Shown: positions 34,498-42,967 of the stretch, in pieces
How the letters are laid out: every line of letters starts with the position of its first letter
Position numbering within the stretch: position 1 is the first letter of the stretch
Source of the DNA: Enterovibrio paralichthyis
GTDB taxonomy: Bacteria > Pseudomonadota > Gammaproteobacteria > Enterobacterales > Vibrionaceae
Reading direction: 5' to 3'
DNA: 64,000 nt
NCBI RefSeq assembly: GCF_019209835.1
Contig: NZ_JAHUTS010000023.1
Location: 1-64,000, forward strand
Position numbers and translations under genes: made by a program
Notes under the pieces: model-generated
What the model was told of the DNA's origin: nothing
What the model saw: only the letters and a program-made list of their open reading frames with translations
The model's database searches: none

Positions 34498-34889
34498 AAA
34501 CGACAAAAAAAGTCAGGGAAGTCATGAAGCAGGATTTTGCGCTGATAGATGGATTGACCACGGTTTCTGAAGCGATCCGGATTGCGCGGGATAAAGAAAT
34601 CAAGGCGCTGATCGTGAAAAAGCGCGATGATCATGATGAATATGGACTGGTGTTAATGAATGACATCGCTAAAAAAGTGCTGTCACAAAACCGTTCGCCG
34701 GAGCGGGTTAACGTTTATGAGATCATGACCAAACCTGCACTGGGTGTATCGCCGGATATGAATGTGAAATATTGCGCCCGCCTGTTTGAGCGCTTTGGTA
34801 TCAGCCGGGCACCCGTCATTGAAAACGGTGAGGTGCTGGGTGTGGTGAGCTACAACAGCATAGTCATGTACGGCATGGTGTCGGATTAA
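34494..34889 (+). CDS. CBS-pair protein
   Basis: The 131-residue protein consists of two CBS domains (VMKQDFALIDGLTTVSEAIRIARDKEIKALIV and EIMTKPALGVSPDMNVKYCARLFERFGISRAPVI). CBS pairs bind adenine nucleotides or S-adenosylmethionine and gate partners. Its ATG overlaps the stop of the P-II-like gene (ATGA). As the last gene of the four, it is likely a second sensor for the DUF1538 pair. Confidence 0.85.
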   Translation: MKTTKKVREVMKQDFALIDGLTTVSEAIRIARDKEIKALIVKKRDDHDEYGLVLMNDIAKKVLSQNRSPERVNVYEIMTKPALGVSPDMNVKYCARLFERFGISRAPVIENGEVLGVVSYNSIVMYGMVSD

Positions 34890-34910
34890 AACAGCATGCC
34901 TTTGCGGCGA

Positions 34911-35189
34911 TCAGTGGCGGTCAATATGGCCGAGATCGCGATCGGGAGCAAAAACGTCCCGCACACGTTGTTTCAACACTTTGGCGTCGGGAAACCCGCC
35001 ATCGCGTTTGCGCTCCCAGATAAGCTCGCCATTGCAATGGATTTCAAACCGCCCGCCAGTGTCGGGATGGAGGGTCAGGCTGGCGACTTCCTCGCTGAAG
35101 GTCGAAAGCAGTTCCTGTGTCATCCAGGTTGCACGTAGCATCCAGTTGCATTGGCGACAGTAATAAATATCAATGGTGACTTTTTCCAT
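34911..35189 (-). CDS. SelT/SelW/SelH-family (Rdx) protein, Cys form
   Basis: The 92-residue product has the thioredoxin-like Rdx fold with the CxxC site YYCRQCNWMLRA near its N-terminus, then TGGRFEIHCNGELIWERKRDGGFPDAKVLKQRVRD. Selenoprotein W relatives carry Sec in the motif; here both positions are Cys, so no selenium is needed. The start at 35189 (MEKVTIDIYYC) overlaps the TauE/SafE stop as TAATG, coupling the two. Confidence 0.87.
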   Translation of the reverse strand: MEKVTIDIYYCRQCNWMLRATWMTQELLSTFSEEVASLTLHPDTGGRFEIHCNGELIWERKRDGGFPDAKVLKQRVRDVFAPDRDLGHIDRH

Positions 35190-35953
35190 TAGAGCACTCC
35201 CCATACAAGCTTCACCCCGACCGCAAAGGTCAGCAGCTCAAACGCAATCTTGATAAGACGGTTACTGTATTTGTCCGCCATGTAGGCGCCAAGGTAGCCA
35301 CCCAGCATTGAGCCAAGCAACAAGGCCGGTATCCACGGCCAATAGATTTCAGCGCCTGCCCACGCCAGTGTCACTGCTCCCAAACCGTTCCAGAACAGGC
35401 CTACACTCACTAGTGTCAGTGCCACCGCCTGTTTGTAATCGAGCCCAAACCAGCGCACAAGAAACAAGGTAACGAATAGGCCAGTGCCTGCGGTAAGGGA
35501 GCCGTTCAGGAGCCCGATAGCACTAAGGCCAAGGCAGCCGATGACAAGCCCAAAGGTGGTTCGGTTACGTGGCTCTGCTTCCTGCCCAAGGGATTTACGC
35601 ATTCGGGAATAAAGACCAAGCAGGATGATAAATGCACCGAGCAGGCCTTCCGCGACAGGGCCTGGAACAAACAAAATCAGGTTGGCACCGATGATCACCC
35701 CGGTTGCTCCTGCCAGGGTGACATAGACGGTGAGCTTGGGGTCAAGGTTACCGCTGCGCCAGTGCTTGAGTGCCGCGCCCAGACCTAAGGCGACAGACGC
35801 TACTTTATGGGTGGCGAGTGCCACTGAAAAGGTGAGGCCGAGAAACAGCAACAGGGGCAACTGCAAAAGACCAGAACCGCCGCCTGCCAAAGAGGCGAGG
35901 GTGTTGGCAAACAGAGAACCGATAAAAAGCCCGAGGGTTGAGAGAAAGTCCAT
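35189..35953 (-). CDS. TauE/SafE-family membrane transporter
   Basis: A 254-residue protein with about eight transmembrane helices and the paired repeats of the TauE/SafE family (FANTLASLAGGGSGLLQLPLLLFLG, LGGYLGAYMADKYSNRLIK). Members move sulfite, sulfoacetate or other organic anions outward. Substrate is not evident here. It is coupled to the downstream SelW-like gene. Confidence 0.86.
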   Translation of the reverse strand: MDFLSTLGLFIGSLFANTLASLAGGGSGLLQLPLLLFLGLTFSVALATHKVASVALGLGAALKHWRSGNLDPKLTVYVTLAGATGVIIGANLILFVPGPVAEGLLGAFIILLGLYSRMRKSLGQEAEPRNRTTFGLVIGCLGLSAIGLLNGSLTAGTGLFVTLFLVRWFGLDYKQAVALTLVSVGLFWNGLGAVTLAWAGAEIYWPWIPALLLGSMLGGYLGAYMADKYSNRLIKIAFELLTFAVGVKLVWGVL

Positions 35954-36013
35954 ATTCGCTCACGACAATTCAAAGTGAAAAAGCAGTGTAGCAGTTTGTC
36001 TGCAGGTAGAAAA

Positions 36014-36040
36014 AAGCCCGTGGAGATCACAGGCTTTTGA
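36014..36040 (-). terminator. Terminator after metQ
   Basis: AAAAGCCTGTG pairs (with one G-U) with CACGGGCTTT around ATCT, followed on the minus strand by TTT. Confidence 0.75.
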
Positions 36041-36075
36041 TTGGGAGCAACGGTGTGGATTGGTTGAAAGACTGC

Positions 36076-36888
36076 TTACCAGCCTTTCACCGCGCCGCCG
36101 TCAAACAGCTCATCAGCCGCGCTGAATACTGCGTCAGTTTGGTATGCCTGAACGAACTGCTGCACGTTCTGTGCTTTTACGTTATCAGTGCGCGCCACAA
36201 TCAGGTTCACGTATGGTGATTCCTTATCTTCAACAAAGATGCCATCTTTTGCTGGCGTCAGGTTGATTGCATTGGCGTAGGTGTTGTTGATGATAGCCAG
36301 CGTGACGTCATCCAGAGAGCGTGGCAGTTGCGCTGCTTCCAGTTCGATGATTTCCAGGTTTTTCGGGTTTGCAGTGATATCCAGAACGGTCGCCTTCAGG
36401 CCCGCTTCGTCTTTCACTTCAATCAGACCCTGCTTTTCAAGCAGCAGCAGTGAGCGACCAAGGTTGGTTGGGTCGTTAGGCACGGCGATTTGCGCTCCGT
36501 CTTCGATTTCCGCGACGGATTTCACCTTGCTGGAGTAACCGGCAATTGGATAAACCAGGGTGTTACCCGCGATTTCAAACTTGTAGCCACGGTCAGTGAT
36601 TTGCTGATCCAGGTATGGCTTGTGCTGGAACGCGTTGGCGTCGATGGAGCCCTCTTCCAGCGCCGCGTTTGGCGACACGTAATCGGTGAAGGTCACCAGC
36701 TCTACGTCCAGACCGTATTTTTCTTTCGCTACTTTTGCTGCAACTTCAGCGATTTGTTCTTCTGCACCGGCCATCACACCGATTTTTACTTTAGACAGAT
36801 CAACCGTCTCTTCCTGGCCACAGCCGGTCAGTACCAGTGCCGATGCCAAACCTACAGCGGCTGCAATTTTCTTGAGCGTAAAAGTCAT
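36076..36888 (-). CDS. metQ: Methionine-binding lipoprotein MetQ
   Basis: The 270-residue solute-binding protein of the methionine ABC importer has a lipoprotein signal with lipobox LTGC (Cys23) and the NlpA-type domain (KIGVMAGAEEQIAEVAAKVAKEKYG, FQHKPYLDQQI, VPNDPTNLGRSLLLLEKQGLI). It delivers D- and L-methionine to MetNI. It is the last gene of metNIQ and ends at a terminator. Confidence 0.96.
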   Translation of the reverse strand: MTFTLKKIAAAVGLASALVLTGCGQEETVDLSKVKIGVMAGAEEQIAEVAAKVAKEKYGLDVELVTFTDYVSPNAALEEGSIDANAFQHKPYLDQQITDRGYKFEIAGNTLVYPIAGYSSKVKSVAEIEDGAQIAVPNDPTNLGRSLLLLEKQGLIEVKDEAGLKATVLDITANPKNLEIIELEAAQLPRSLDDVTLAIINNTYANAINLTPAKDGIFVEDKESPYVNLIVARTDNVKAQNVQQFVQAYQTDAVFSAADELFDGGAVKGW

Positions 36889-36945
36889 CTTGTATCTCCT
36901 TGATTTTATTTTCCATTTATGACGGATGGCGCAGCCACCCGCGTT

Positions 36946-37638
36946 TTATCTGTGGTCTACCCGTTTAACCAGGTAATCACCGAGTGATTGAATGAGCTGC
37001 ACCAGAATGACCAGCATGACGACGGTGATCAGCATGACAGTGCCGTCAAAGCGTTGGTAACCGTAGCGGATACCCACATCGCCCAGACCGCCGCCGCCAA
37101 CAGCACCGGCCATGGCGGAGTAACTCACCAGCGTGACCAGGGTGATGGTCGCGCCGTTCAGAATACCCGGCAGTGCTTCCGGCAGCAGTACTTTGCGGAT
37201 AATTTGCAGTGGGGTTGCGCCCATTGCCTGCGCCGCCTCAACCAGACCTGCCGGTACTTCCAGCAGTGCGCCTTCAACCAGACGGGCGATAAACGGAATG
37301 GCGCCCACGGTCAGCGGCACAATCGCAGCGCTGGTACCGATAGAGCTGCCCACCACAAAGCGGGTGAACGGGATTATCGCCACCAGCAGGATAATGAAAG
37401 GGATAGAACGGCCAATGTTGACTACAGTGCCCAGCACCTTGTTGAGAAGGGCATTTTCCAACAGGCCGCGCGGTTTGCTCAGGTGCAGCAAGACGCCTAC
37501 AGGAATGCCAAATAGAAAGCCAATCGCACCGGAAACAAACACCATGGTGAGGGTTTGGCCGAGAGCATCAATCAGAAGGTTTACCAGGCGTTCGTTCTCT
37601 GCGAACCAACCTGAAACGGCAGCAATATTAAGCGACAT
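36946..37638 (-). CDS. metI: Methionine ABC transporter permease MetI
   Basis: A 230-residue permease with five to six membrane helices and the EAA loop (EAAQAMGATPLQIIRKVLLPEALPG). It pairs with the MetN ATPase and overlaps its 3' end by 11 bases. It is slightly longer at the N-terminus than the 217-residue E. coli protein. Confidence 0.95.
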   Translation of the reverse strand: MSLNIAAVSGWFAENERLVNLLIDALGQTLTMVFVSGAIGFLFGIPVGVLLHLSKPRGLLENALLNKVLGTVVNIGRSIPFIILLVAIIPFTRFVVGSSIGTSAAIVPLTVGAIPFIARLVEGALLEVPAGLVEAAQAMGATPLQIIRKVLLPEALPGILNGATITLVTLVSYSAMAGAVGGGGLGDVGIRYGYQRFDGTVMLITVVMLVILVQLIQSLGDYLVKRVDHR

Positions 37639-38662
37639 AGCCCAGCACCTCGATGTTTACATTGTGTTCCTTCAAAAATGTCAGCGCGCGGGCGACGTTT
37701 TCTTCTTCTCCGAAAAACTCCGCCAGCATCAGGCCAAATTTCACGCCCCCGGCGTAATCCATGTCAGAGCTTAAAATGCTTACATCAATGTCGAACTTTC
37801 GGGAAGCCTGACTGATGAGCGGGGCATCCACACTGGCGCCGGTAAACTCAAGGCGTACCAATGGCGGCAGGGTACCGTCGTTTTGCGGCTGCAGGCGCTC
37901 GGCGTAATCCTGCGGGATCGACAAATCCAGCGTCGAGCGGATAAAGGTGCGTGCCAACTCGGTTTTCGGGTGGGCGAAGATGTCGCCCACCGGGCCTTTT
38001 TCCACCAGTTCTCCGTCGCCAATGATGGCCACTTCATGACAGATGCGCTTCACCACATCCATTTCATGAGTGATGAGCAAAATGGTCAGTCCCAGTTTCT
38101 GGTTGATGGTTTGCAACAGGTTGAGGATGGCGTGGGTGGTCGCTGGATCCAGCGCGCTGGTGGCTTCATCACACAGCAGCACTTTTGGCTCACTTGCCAG
38201 TGCACGTGCAATCGCAACACGCTGCTTCTGGCCGCCACTGAGGTTGGACGGGTAGCTTTGGTGTTTGTCATTGAGGCCAACCAGATCCAAAAGCTCCGTC
38301 ACTTTTCGCTGGATGTGCTGCTTGTCTTTGCCAGCAAGCTCCAGTGGCAGCGAGACGTTTTCGAACACAGTGCGTGAAGAAAGCAGGTTGAAGTGCTGGA
38401 AGATCATGCCAATCTTCTGGCGCTCGCGCGTCAAATCAGACTGGGAGAGGGCAGTCAGCTCAACACCGTCGACAGACACCTGTCCGCTGGTTGGGCGTTC
38501 CAATAAATTCACAATGCGGATCAGGGTGCTTTTGCCGGCACCGGAAGCGCCAATCACGCCAAAGATCCTGCCTTGGGGGATCTGGAGGTTAATATCGCGC
38601 AGGGCATGGATCGTTTGTGCGCCCTGTTTGAACTCCTTATTAACCTGTTTTATCTCGATCAT
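37628..38662 (-). CDS. metN: Methionine ABC transporter ATPase MetN
   Basis: The 344-residue ATPase has Walker A GASGAGKST, signature LSGGQKQRVAIARA and Walker B LLCDEATSALD, followed by a C-terminal NIL (ACT-like) domain after about residue 260, which binds methionine and mediates transinhibition. It is the first gene of metNIQ. Tandem MetJ boxes lie 120-145 bases upstream. Confidence 0.96.
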   Translation of the reverse strand: MIEIKQVNKEFKQGAQTIHALRDINLQIPQGRIFGVIGASGAGKSTLIRIVNLLERPTSGQVSVDGVELTALSQSDLTRERQKIGMIFQHFNLLSSRTVFENVSLPLELAGKDKQHIQRKVTELLDLVGLNDKHQSYPSNLSGGQKQRVAIARALASEPKVLLCDEATSALDPATTHAILNLLQTINQKLGLTILLITHEMDVVKRICHEVAIIGDGELVEKGPVGDIFAHPKTELARTFIRSTLDLSIPQDYAERLQPQNDGTLPPLVRLEFTGASVDAPLISQASRKFDIDVSILSSDMDYAGGVKFGLMLAEFFGEEENVARALTFLKEHNVNIEVLGYVA

Positions 38663-38783
38663 ATGCCGTCCTGGACAAAATCCGTTTAAGAATCGAATAA
38701 AAATGCAGCGATTGTTGTTGGATTATTGCTGCTATCTGGTTTTTGATGCTATTTGCTGTTGCAACTTAAGTCAATGGATATTT

Positions 38784-38807
38784 TTACGGCTAGACGTCTA
38801 AACGTAT
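38784..38807 (-). promoter_or_regulatory. Tandem MetJ boxes upstream of metN
   Basis: Three adjacent 8-mers occur: TTACGGCT (5 of 8 matches), AGACGTCT (8 of 8) and AAACGTAT (6 of 8). This is the normal architecture of a MetJ operator and fits repression of metNIQ by S-adenosylmethionine. The rest of 38663-39022 (360 bases) shows AT-rich promoter-like sequence and no convincing gene. Confidence 0.8.
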
Positions 38808-39022
38808 ATTTGATTTTGAAGAGAGAATAAAACGGGAAAATAGAAGGAGATAGGGTGTTGGCGTTGTGTGTCTTTCACCCTAGAAATACCGAATCCCTCA
38901 CGCTTTGTAACCTTATTTTTGCAGTTGCACATTTTAACTGACTGCTTTTTGTACTGGCGCACTGATTCAGGATGTGGGATGCAATAAACTGACGTGCTTG
39001 GAATGGTAATAGGGACAGGGAT

Positions 39023-39511
39023 GTGAGGACGTCATTTAAAACAATGATGTTAGCGACAAGCGCCTTAAGCTGGCTGCTTGTCTCACTGATGCCTGTGATC
39101 AATGCCCACGGCAGTAACGCCGGTGTTTGGGAAACCCTGTGTACCGTTAACGGATTTAAGCTGGTCAAGCTCGATACGGCTGACACTTTGCAGGGCACGG
39201 GTAAACATGATGGCAAGCCTTGCCCCTTTGCCAATTTTTCAACGTTTCACCACCTCACCCTGAATACCTCACAAACGTATACTCAAACCCGCTTTGTTGG
39301 GCGCCTCGATTACTCTTTAATGGCTCGAAGAGTAAAGTTTGAATCGCCCATCCCCCGCGCACCGCCAGTGAGTATTCCGTCAATTGTTCAAGCTTTCCAA
39401 GGTTCCTTTCATTTCCTTCCTCATTGCTTTCCCATTTTCCCTCTTCATTTTCCGACATCCTCTGGCACATCGCTTATCGGCCACAGAGCACTTTTGCAAT
39501 CAGATGGTTAA
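39023..39511 (+). CDS. DUF2946-like secreted protein
   Basis: A GTG at 39023 (an ATG at 39044 is the alternative) opens 162 codons: a signal-like N-terminus (MMLATSALSWLLVSLMPVINAHG), then a segment with WETLCTVNGFKLV and GKPCPFANFS, which recalls DUF2946. The last 45 residues (from about RAPPVSIPS) are Phe/Pro-rich and unlike the family, so the true gene may end earlier or be frameshifted. Function is unknown. The 210 bases after it show no gene. Confidence 0.45.
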   Translation: MRTSFKTMMLATSALSWLLVSLMPVINAHGSNAGVWETLCTVNGFKLVKLDTADTLQGTGKHDGKPCPFANFSTFHHLTLNTSQTYTQTRFVGRLDYSLMARRVKFESPIPRAPPVSIPSIVQAFQGSFHFLPHCFPIFPLHFPTSSGTSLIGHRALLQSDG

Positions 39512-39721
39512 ATAAACGACGGTCATTGTTTGACCGACTTCAAACTCCCTCGTGCTGAGGCTACTTGCGATGGCCCAGAATGAGTAAAGTTATTGCAACA
39601 TCTTATTAACCGTGTGTTGGTGGATGTGACAGGGACTTTTCAAGGCAGCGCCCACCGTTATACCTATTACCATTTCGTGTTGCCTTATCGATATCGCCAT
39701 TCCGAGCAAGGAGACTGAAAC

Positions 39722-40831
39722 ATGTTAAAACGTCGTTCGTTTCTCGCTGCGACCACAATAGCACTGGGTGTGCTGCTGTCCGGTTGTGGAGAAGAGAAGC
39801 AGGAAGCTGCTGCACAGGCACAACCTGCTGAACAGGAAAAAATCACCTGGAAAATGGTGACCACCTGGCCAAAGAACTTCCCCGGTTTGGGAACAGGGGC
39901 GAACAACCTCGCTGAGCTGATCACGGACATGAGCGATGGCCGCCTTGAGGTGAAAGTCTACGGTGCTGGCGAATTGGTCGGTGCGCTGGATGTGTTTGAT
40001 GCAGTCTCGCGCGGTACAGCGGAAATGGGGCATGGCGCAGGCTACTACTGGAAAGGTAAAGCGCCGGCAGGGCAATTCTTTGCTGCGGTGCCTTTTGGTC
40101 TGACTGCGCAGGAAATGAATGGCTGGATTTACAGTGGCGGAGGTTTGGAGCTGTGGGCAGAAGCCTATGAACCATTCGGTATTATCCCGATGCCTGCCGG
40201 TAACACCGGTGTGCAAATGGGCGGTTGGTTTAACAAGGAAATCAACAGCATTGACGATCTGCAAGGTTTGAAAATGCGTATTCCTGGCCTGGGCGGCGAA
40301 GTGCTGAAACGTGCGGGTGGTACGCCGGTACTGCTGCCGGGTGGCGAAATCTTCCCTGCACTGCAATCGGGTGCGATTGACGCGACTGAGTGGGTAGGCC
40401 CTTACAACGATTTGGCGTTTGGTCTGCACAAAGCGGCGAAATACTACTACTACCCAGGTTGGCACGAGCCGGGCACAACCCTGGAAGCGCTGATTAACAA
40501 AGCCGCGTTTGACAAACTGCCGAAAGACCTGCAATCCATTGTGCTGGCAGCTACCCGTGTTGCAAACGCAGACATGCTGGCGGAGTTTACCGCGCGCAAC
40601 AATGCGGCGCTGGAAAGTCTGGTGAATGAACACAATGTGGATCTGCGTCCGTATCCGAAAGAAGTGCTGACCCAGCTGCAAACCCTGGCTGACGAAGTGG
40701 TGGCGGAGCAGGCTGAAGTGGATGCGATCAGTAAGAAAGTGTACGACTCTTACAAATCGTTCCGCGATCAGGCGATTGACTGGCATGCGATTTCCGAGCA
40801 AGCCATGTTGAACGCGCGTAACCCTCAATAA
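39722..40831 (+). CDS. TRAP transporter substrate-binding lipoprotein (DctP type)
   Basis: The 369-residue DctP-family receptor has WKMVTTWPKNFPGLGTGANNLAELI and GAIDATEWVGPYNDLAFGLHKAAKYYYYPGWHEPG, features of the group that includes 2-oxoacid-binding TakP and related lactate-binding proteins. A 2-oxoacid or lactate ligand is my inference. The signal has lipobox LSGC (Cys22), so it is lipid-anchored, and also a twin-arginine KRRSFLAA, so Tat export is possible. It is first of the P-Q-M operon. Confidence 0.9.
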   Translation: MLKRRSFLAATTIALGVLLSGCGEEKQEAAAQAQPAEQEKITWKMVTTWPKNFPGLGTGANNLAELITDMSDGRLEVKVYGAGELVGALDVFDAVSRGTAEMGHGAGYYWKGKAPAGQFFAAVPFGLTAQEMNGWIYSGGGLELWAEAYEPFGIIPMPAGNTGVQMGGWFNKEINSIDDLQGLKMRIPGLGGEVLKRAGGTPVLLPGGEIFPALQSGAIDATEWVGPYNDLAFGLHKAAKYYYYPGWHEPGTTLEALINKAAFDKLPKDLQSIVLAATRVANADMLAEFTARNNAALESLVNEHNVDLRPYPKEVLTQLQTLADEVVAEQAEVDAISKKVYDSYKSFRDQAIDWHAISEQAMLNARNPQ

Positions 40832-40834
40832 GTT

Positions 40835-40867
40835 CGAAAGGCAGCACCCTGTGTGCTGCCGCTTTCG
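40835..40867 (+). promoter_or_regulatory. Intercistronic hairpin between TRAP P and Q genes
   Basis: GGCAGCAC / GTGCTGCC with flanking GAAA/CTTTC forms a stable stem with no T run. It starts a few bases after the receptor gene. Such hairpins often stabilise the upstream message. Confidence 0.6.
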
Positions 40868-40910
40868 TGTAGAAATCCCCAAGCCTTTTGGCTGAAGTTA
40901 GAGTTCTCGT

Positions 40911-41477
40911 ATGGATACCGCCTCTCCTTTTCTTATATCCCTGATCAAGGGGATCAACCGATTCAGTGACTGGACCGGGCGCCTTGTCTCTTGGTTTGTG
41001 TTGGCGATCGTGCTTATCACCTTCGTGGTGGTCGTGATGCGATACATTTTCAACACAGGCTCCGTCTTTATGCAGGAGTCGGTTCTTTATTTTCACAACT
41101 ACGTCATCATGTTGGGTGCGGCTTATGCCTTGTTGAAAGGCGCGCATGTGCGCGTAGATATTTTCTACCGCCCAATGTCAGACAAGAAAAAAGCCTGGGT
41201 GGATTTGCTGGGTTTTGTCTTTCTTTTGCTGCCAACCTGCGGCTTCATTTTCTTTATAGGATGGGATTACGTGGCTGCGTCCTGGCATATTCTTGAAGGC
41301 TCGCAGGAAGCGGGTGGGGTGAATGCCCGTTATATCTTCAAAACCAGTATCTTGTTGATGCCTGCTCTGGTGATCCTGCAAGGCATTGCGGAGTCCCTGA
41401 AAGCGGTACTGACGCTGATGGGCTATCAGGATGCAGTCAAACAACTGGATGAACACGATGAGGAGCACGCACTATGA
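40911..41477 (+). CDS. TRAP transporter small membrane subunit (DctQ type)
   Basis: A 188-residue membrane protein with four helices and DctQ features (MQESVLYFHNYVIMLGAAYALLKGAHVRVDIFY). It bridges the receptor and the DctM subunit in the Na+-driven transporter. It follows the receptor gene by about 80 bases and overlaps the DctM gene by four. Confidence 0.93.
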   Translation: MDTASPFLISLIKGINRFSDWTGRLVSWFVLAIVLITFVVVVMRYIFNTGSVFMQESVLYFHNYVIMLGAAYALLKGAHVRVDIFYRPMSDKKKAWVDLLGFVFLLLPTCGFIFFIGWDYVAASWHILEGSQEAGGVNARYIFKTSILLMPALVILQGIAESLKAVLTLMGYQDAVKQLDEHDEEHAL

Positions 41478-42853
41478 CAGAGTTCCTCGCCCTGTTTCTT
41501 TTCCTGTTTACCTTCGGTGTGCTGTTGTTGGGTTATCCGGTGGCTTTCTCGCTGGGAGGCTCGGCACTGCTGTTTTCCCTAATTGGCTGGTTGACTGGTA
41601 CCTTTGATCCGGCTTTCCTTGAAGCAATCCCAAACCGCATTTCCGGCACACTTTCTAATGAGTTGCTGGTGGCTATTCCGCTTTTCGTCTTTATGGGCGT
41701 GATGCTGGAAAAATCCAAAATCGCAGAAGATCTTCTCGATACCATGGGACAGGTCTTCGGTGGTCTGGCCGGTGGTCTTGGTATATCAGTCACCATCGTG
41801 GGCATGCTGTTGGCGGCGAGTACTGGCATTGTAGGCGCAACGGTTGTGACCATGGGTTTATTATCCCTGCCTTCAATGATGAAGCGCGGCTACTGCCCGC
41901 GTATCGCCACGGGAACCATCTGTGCCTCGGGCACGCTTGGGCAGATTATTCCGCCGTCTATCGTGCTGGTGCTGTTGGGGGATGTTATCTCCTCGGCATA
42001 CCAACAAGCGCAACTTGATCAGGGGATTTACTCACCGGAAAGTGTCACTGTCGGCGATTTGTTCCTTGGCGCACTAGTGCCGGGTTTTGTGCTGGTCGGG
42101 CTATATATTGTTTACCTGATTGCCATTGCGATCTTCCAGCCGCATCGCGTACCACCGATCCCAGCGGAAGATCGCAAGGTCAGCAAAGAGCTTTACCTTC
42201 AAGTGCTGACGGTGCTGATCCCGCCGGTGCTGCTGATTGTATTGGTGCTGGGCTCTATCCTGACCGGGATTGCTACACCGACTGAAGCGGCTTCGGTTGG
42301 CTCTGTCGGTGCGATTGTACTGGCTGCCAGCAAGCGCATGTTCAGCATACCTATCCTCAAGGAAGTGTTGCGCACCACCACGGAAGTGACAGCCATGGTG
42401 TTTATGATCCTTATTGGGGCGTCGATTTTTGCGTTGGTGTTCCGTGGATTTGGCGGCGATGACATCGTGCGGGATTTCCTGCATAGCCTGCCAGGGGGCG
42501 TGTTCGGTGCCATGTTGCTGGTCATGTTGGTGCTGTTCCTGCTTGGGTTCTTCCTCGACTTTATCGAAATCACCTTCGTCGTGGTGCCTATCGTTGCACC
42601 GATATTGCTGACAATGGGGGTTGATCCGGTCTGGCTGGGGATCATGATTGCACTGAACCTGCAAACCTCCTTCCTGACACCGCCATTTGGCTTCTCGCTG
42701 TTTTACCTGCGCGGGGTTGCGCCGGGCTCAATTTCCACCAGTGACATTTACCGTGGTGTACTGCCGTTCATCGTGATCCAGCTGATCGTACTGTCACTGC
42801 TTGCCTACTGGCCAACAATGGCAACCTGGTTGCCGGAGCTGGTTTACGGCTAA
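41474..42853 (+). CDS. TRAP transporter large permease (DctM type)
   Basis: A 459-residue permease with about 12 helices; conserved stretches include IPLFVFMGVMLEKSKIAEDLLDTMG, AASTGIVGATVVTMGLLSLPSM, ASGTLGQIIPPSIVLVLLGD and NLQTSFLTPPFGFSLFYLRG. It forms the Na+-coupled pathway with DctQ. A terminator follows. Confidence 0.95.
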   Translation: MTEFLALFLFLFTFGVLLLGYPVAFSLGGSALLFSLIGWLTGTFDPAFLEAIPNRISGTLSNELLVAIPLFVFMGVMLEKSKIAEDLLDTMGQVFGGLAGGLGISVTIVGMLLAASTGIVGATVVTMGLLSLPSMMKRGYCPRIATGTICASGTLGQIIPPSIVLVLLGDVISSAYQQAQLDQGIYSPESVTVGDLFLGALVPGFVLVGLYIVYLIAIAIFQPHRVPPIPAEDRKVSKELYLQVLTVLIPPVLLIVLVLGSILTGIATPTEAASVGSVGAIVLAASKRMFSIPILKEVLRTTTEVTAMVFMILIGASIFALVFRGFGGDDIVRDFLHSLPGGVFGAMLLVMLVLFLLGFFLDFIEITFVVVPIVAPILLTMGVDPVWLGIMIALNLQTSFLTPPFGFSLFYLRGVAPGSISTSDIYRGVLPFIVIQLIVLSLLAYWPTMATWLPELVYG

Positions 42854-42861
42854 AGCGTACA

Positions 42862-42890
42862 ATGGCCTCCTGTTGTGGAGGCCAATTTTT
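42862..42890 (+). terminator. Terminator after the TRAP operon
   Basis: TGGCCTCC / GGAGGCCA around TGTTGT, then TTTTT. Confidence 0.88.
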
Positions 42891-42967
42891 CAACGTTATA
42901 TTGCTTGACGGCGACAAAGGCTCGGTTTCTACTACGCTTCTTTTTGCTTGTTATGTCCGGAGTTTAA

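Noticed and set aside
39725..40882. 385-codon minus-strand ORF
   Set aside because: Antisense to the TRAP receptor gene, which has clear family motifs.
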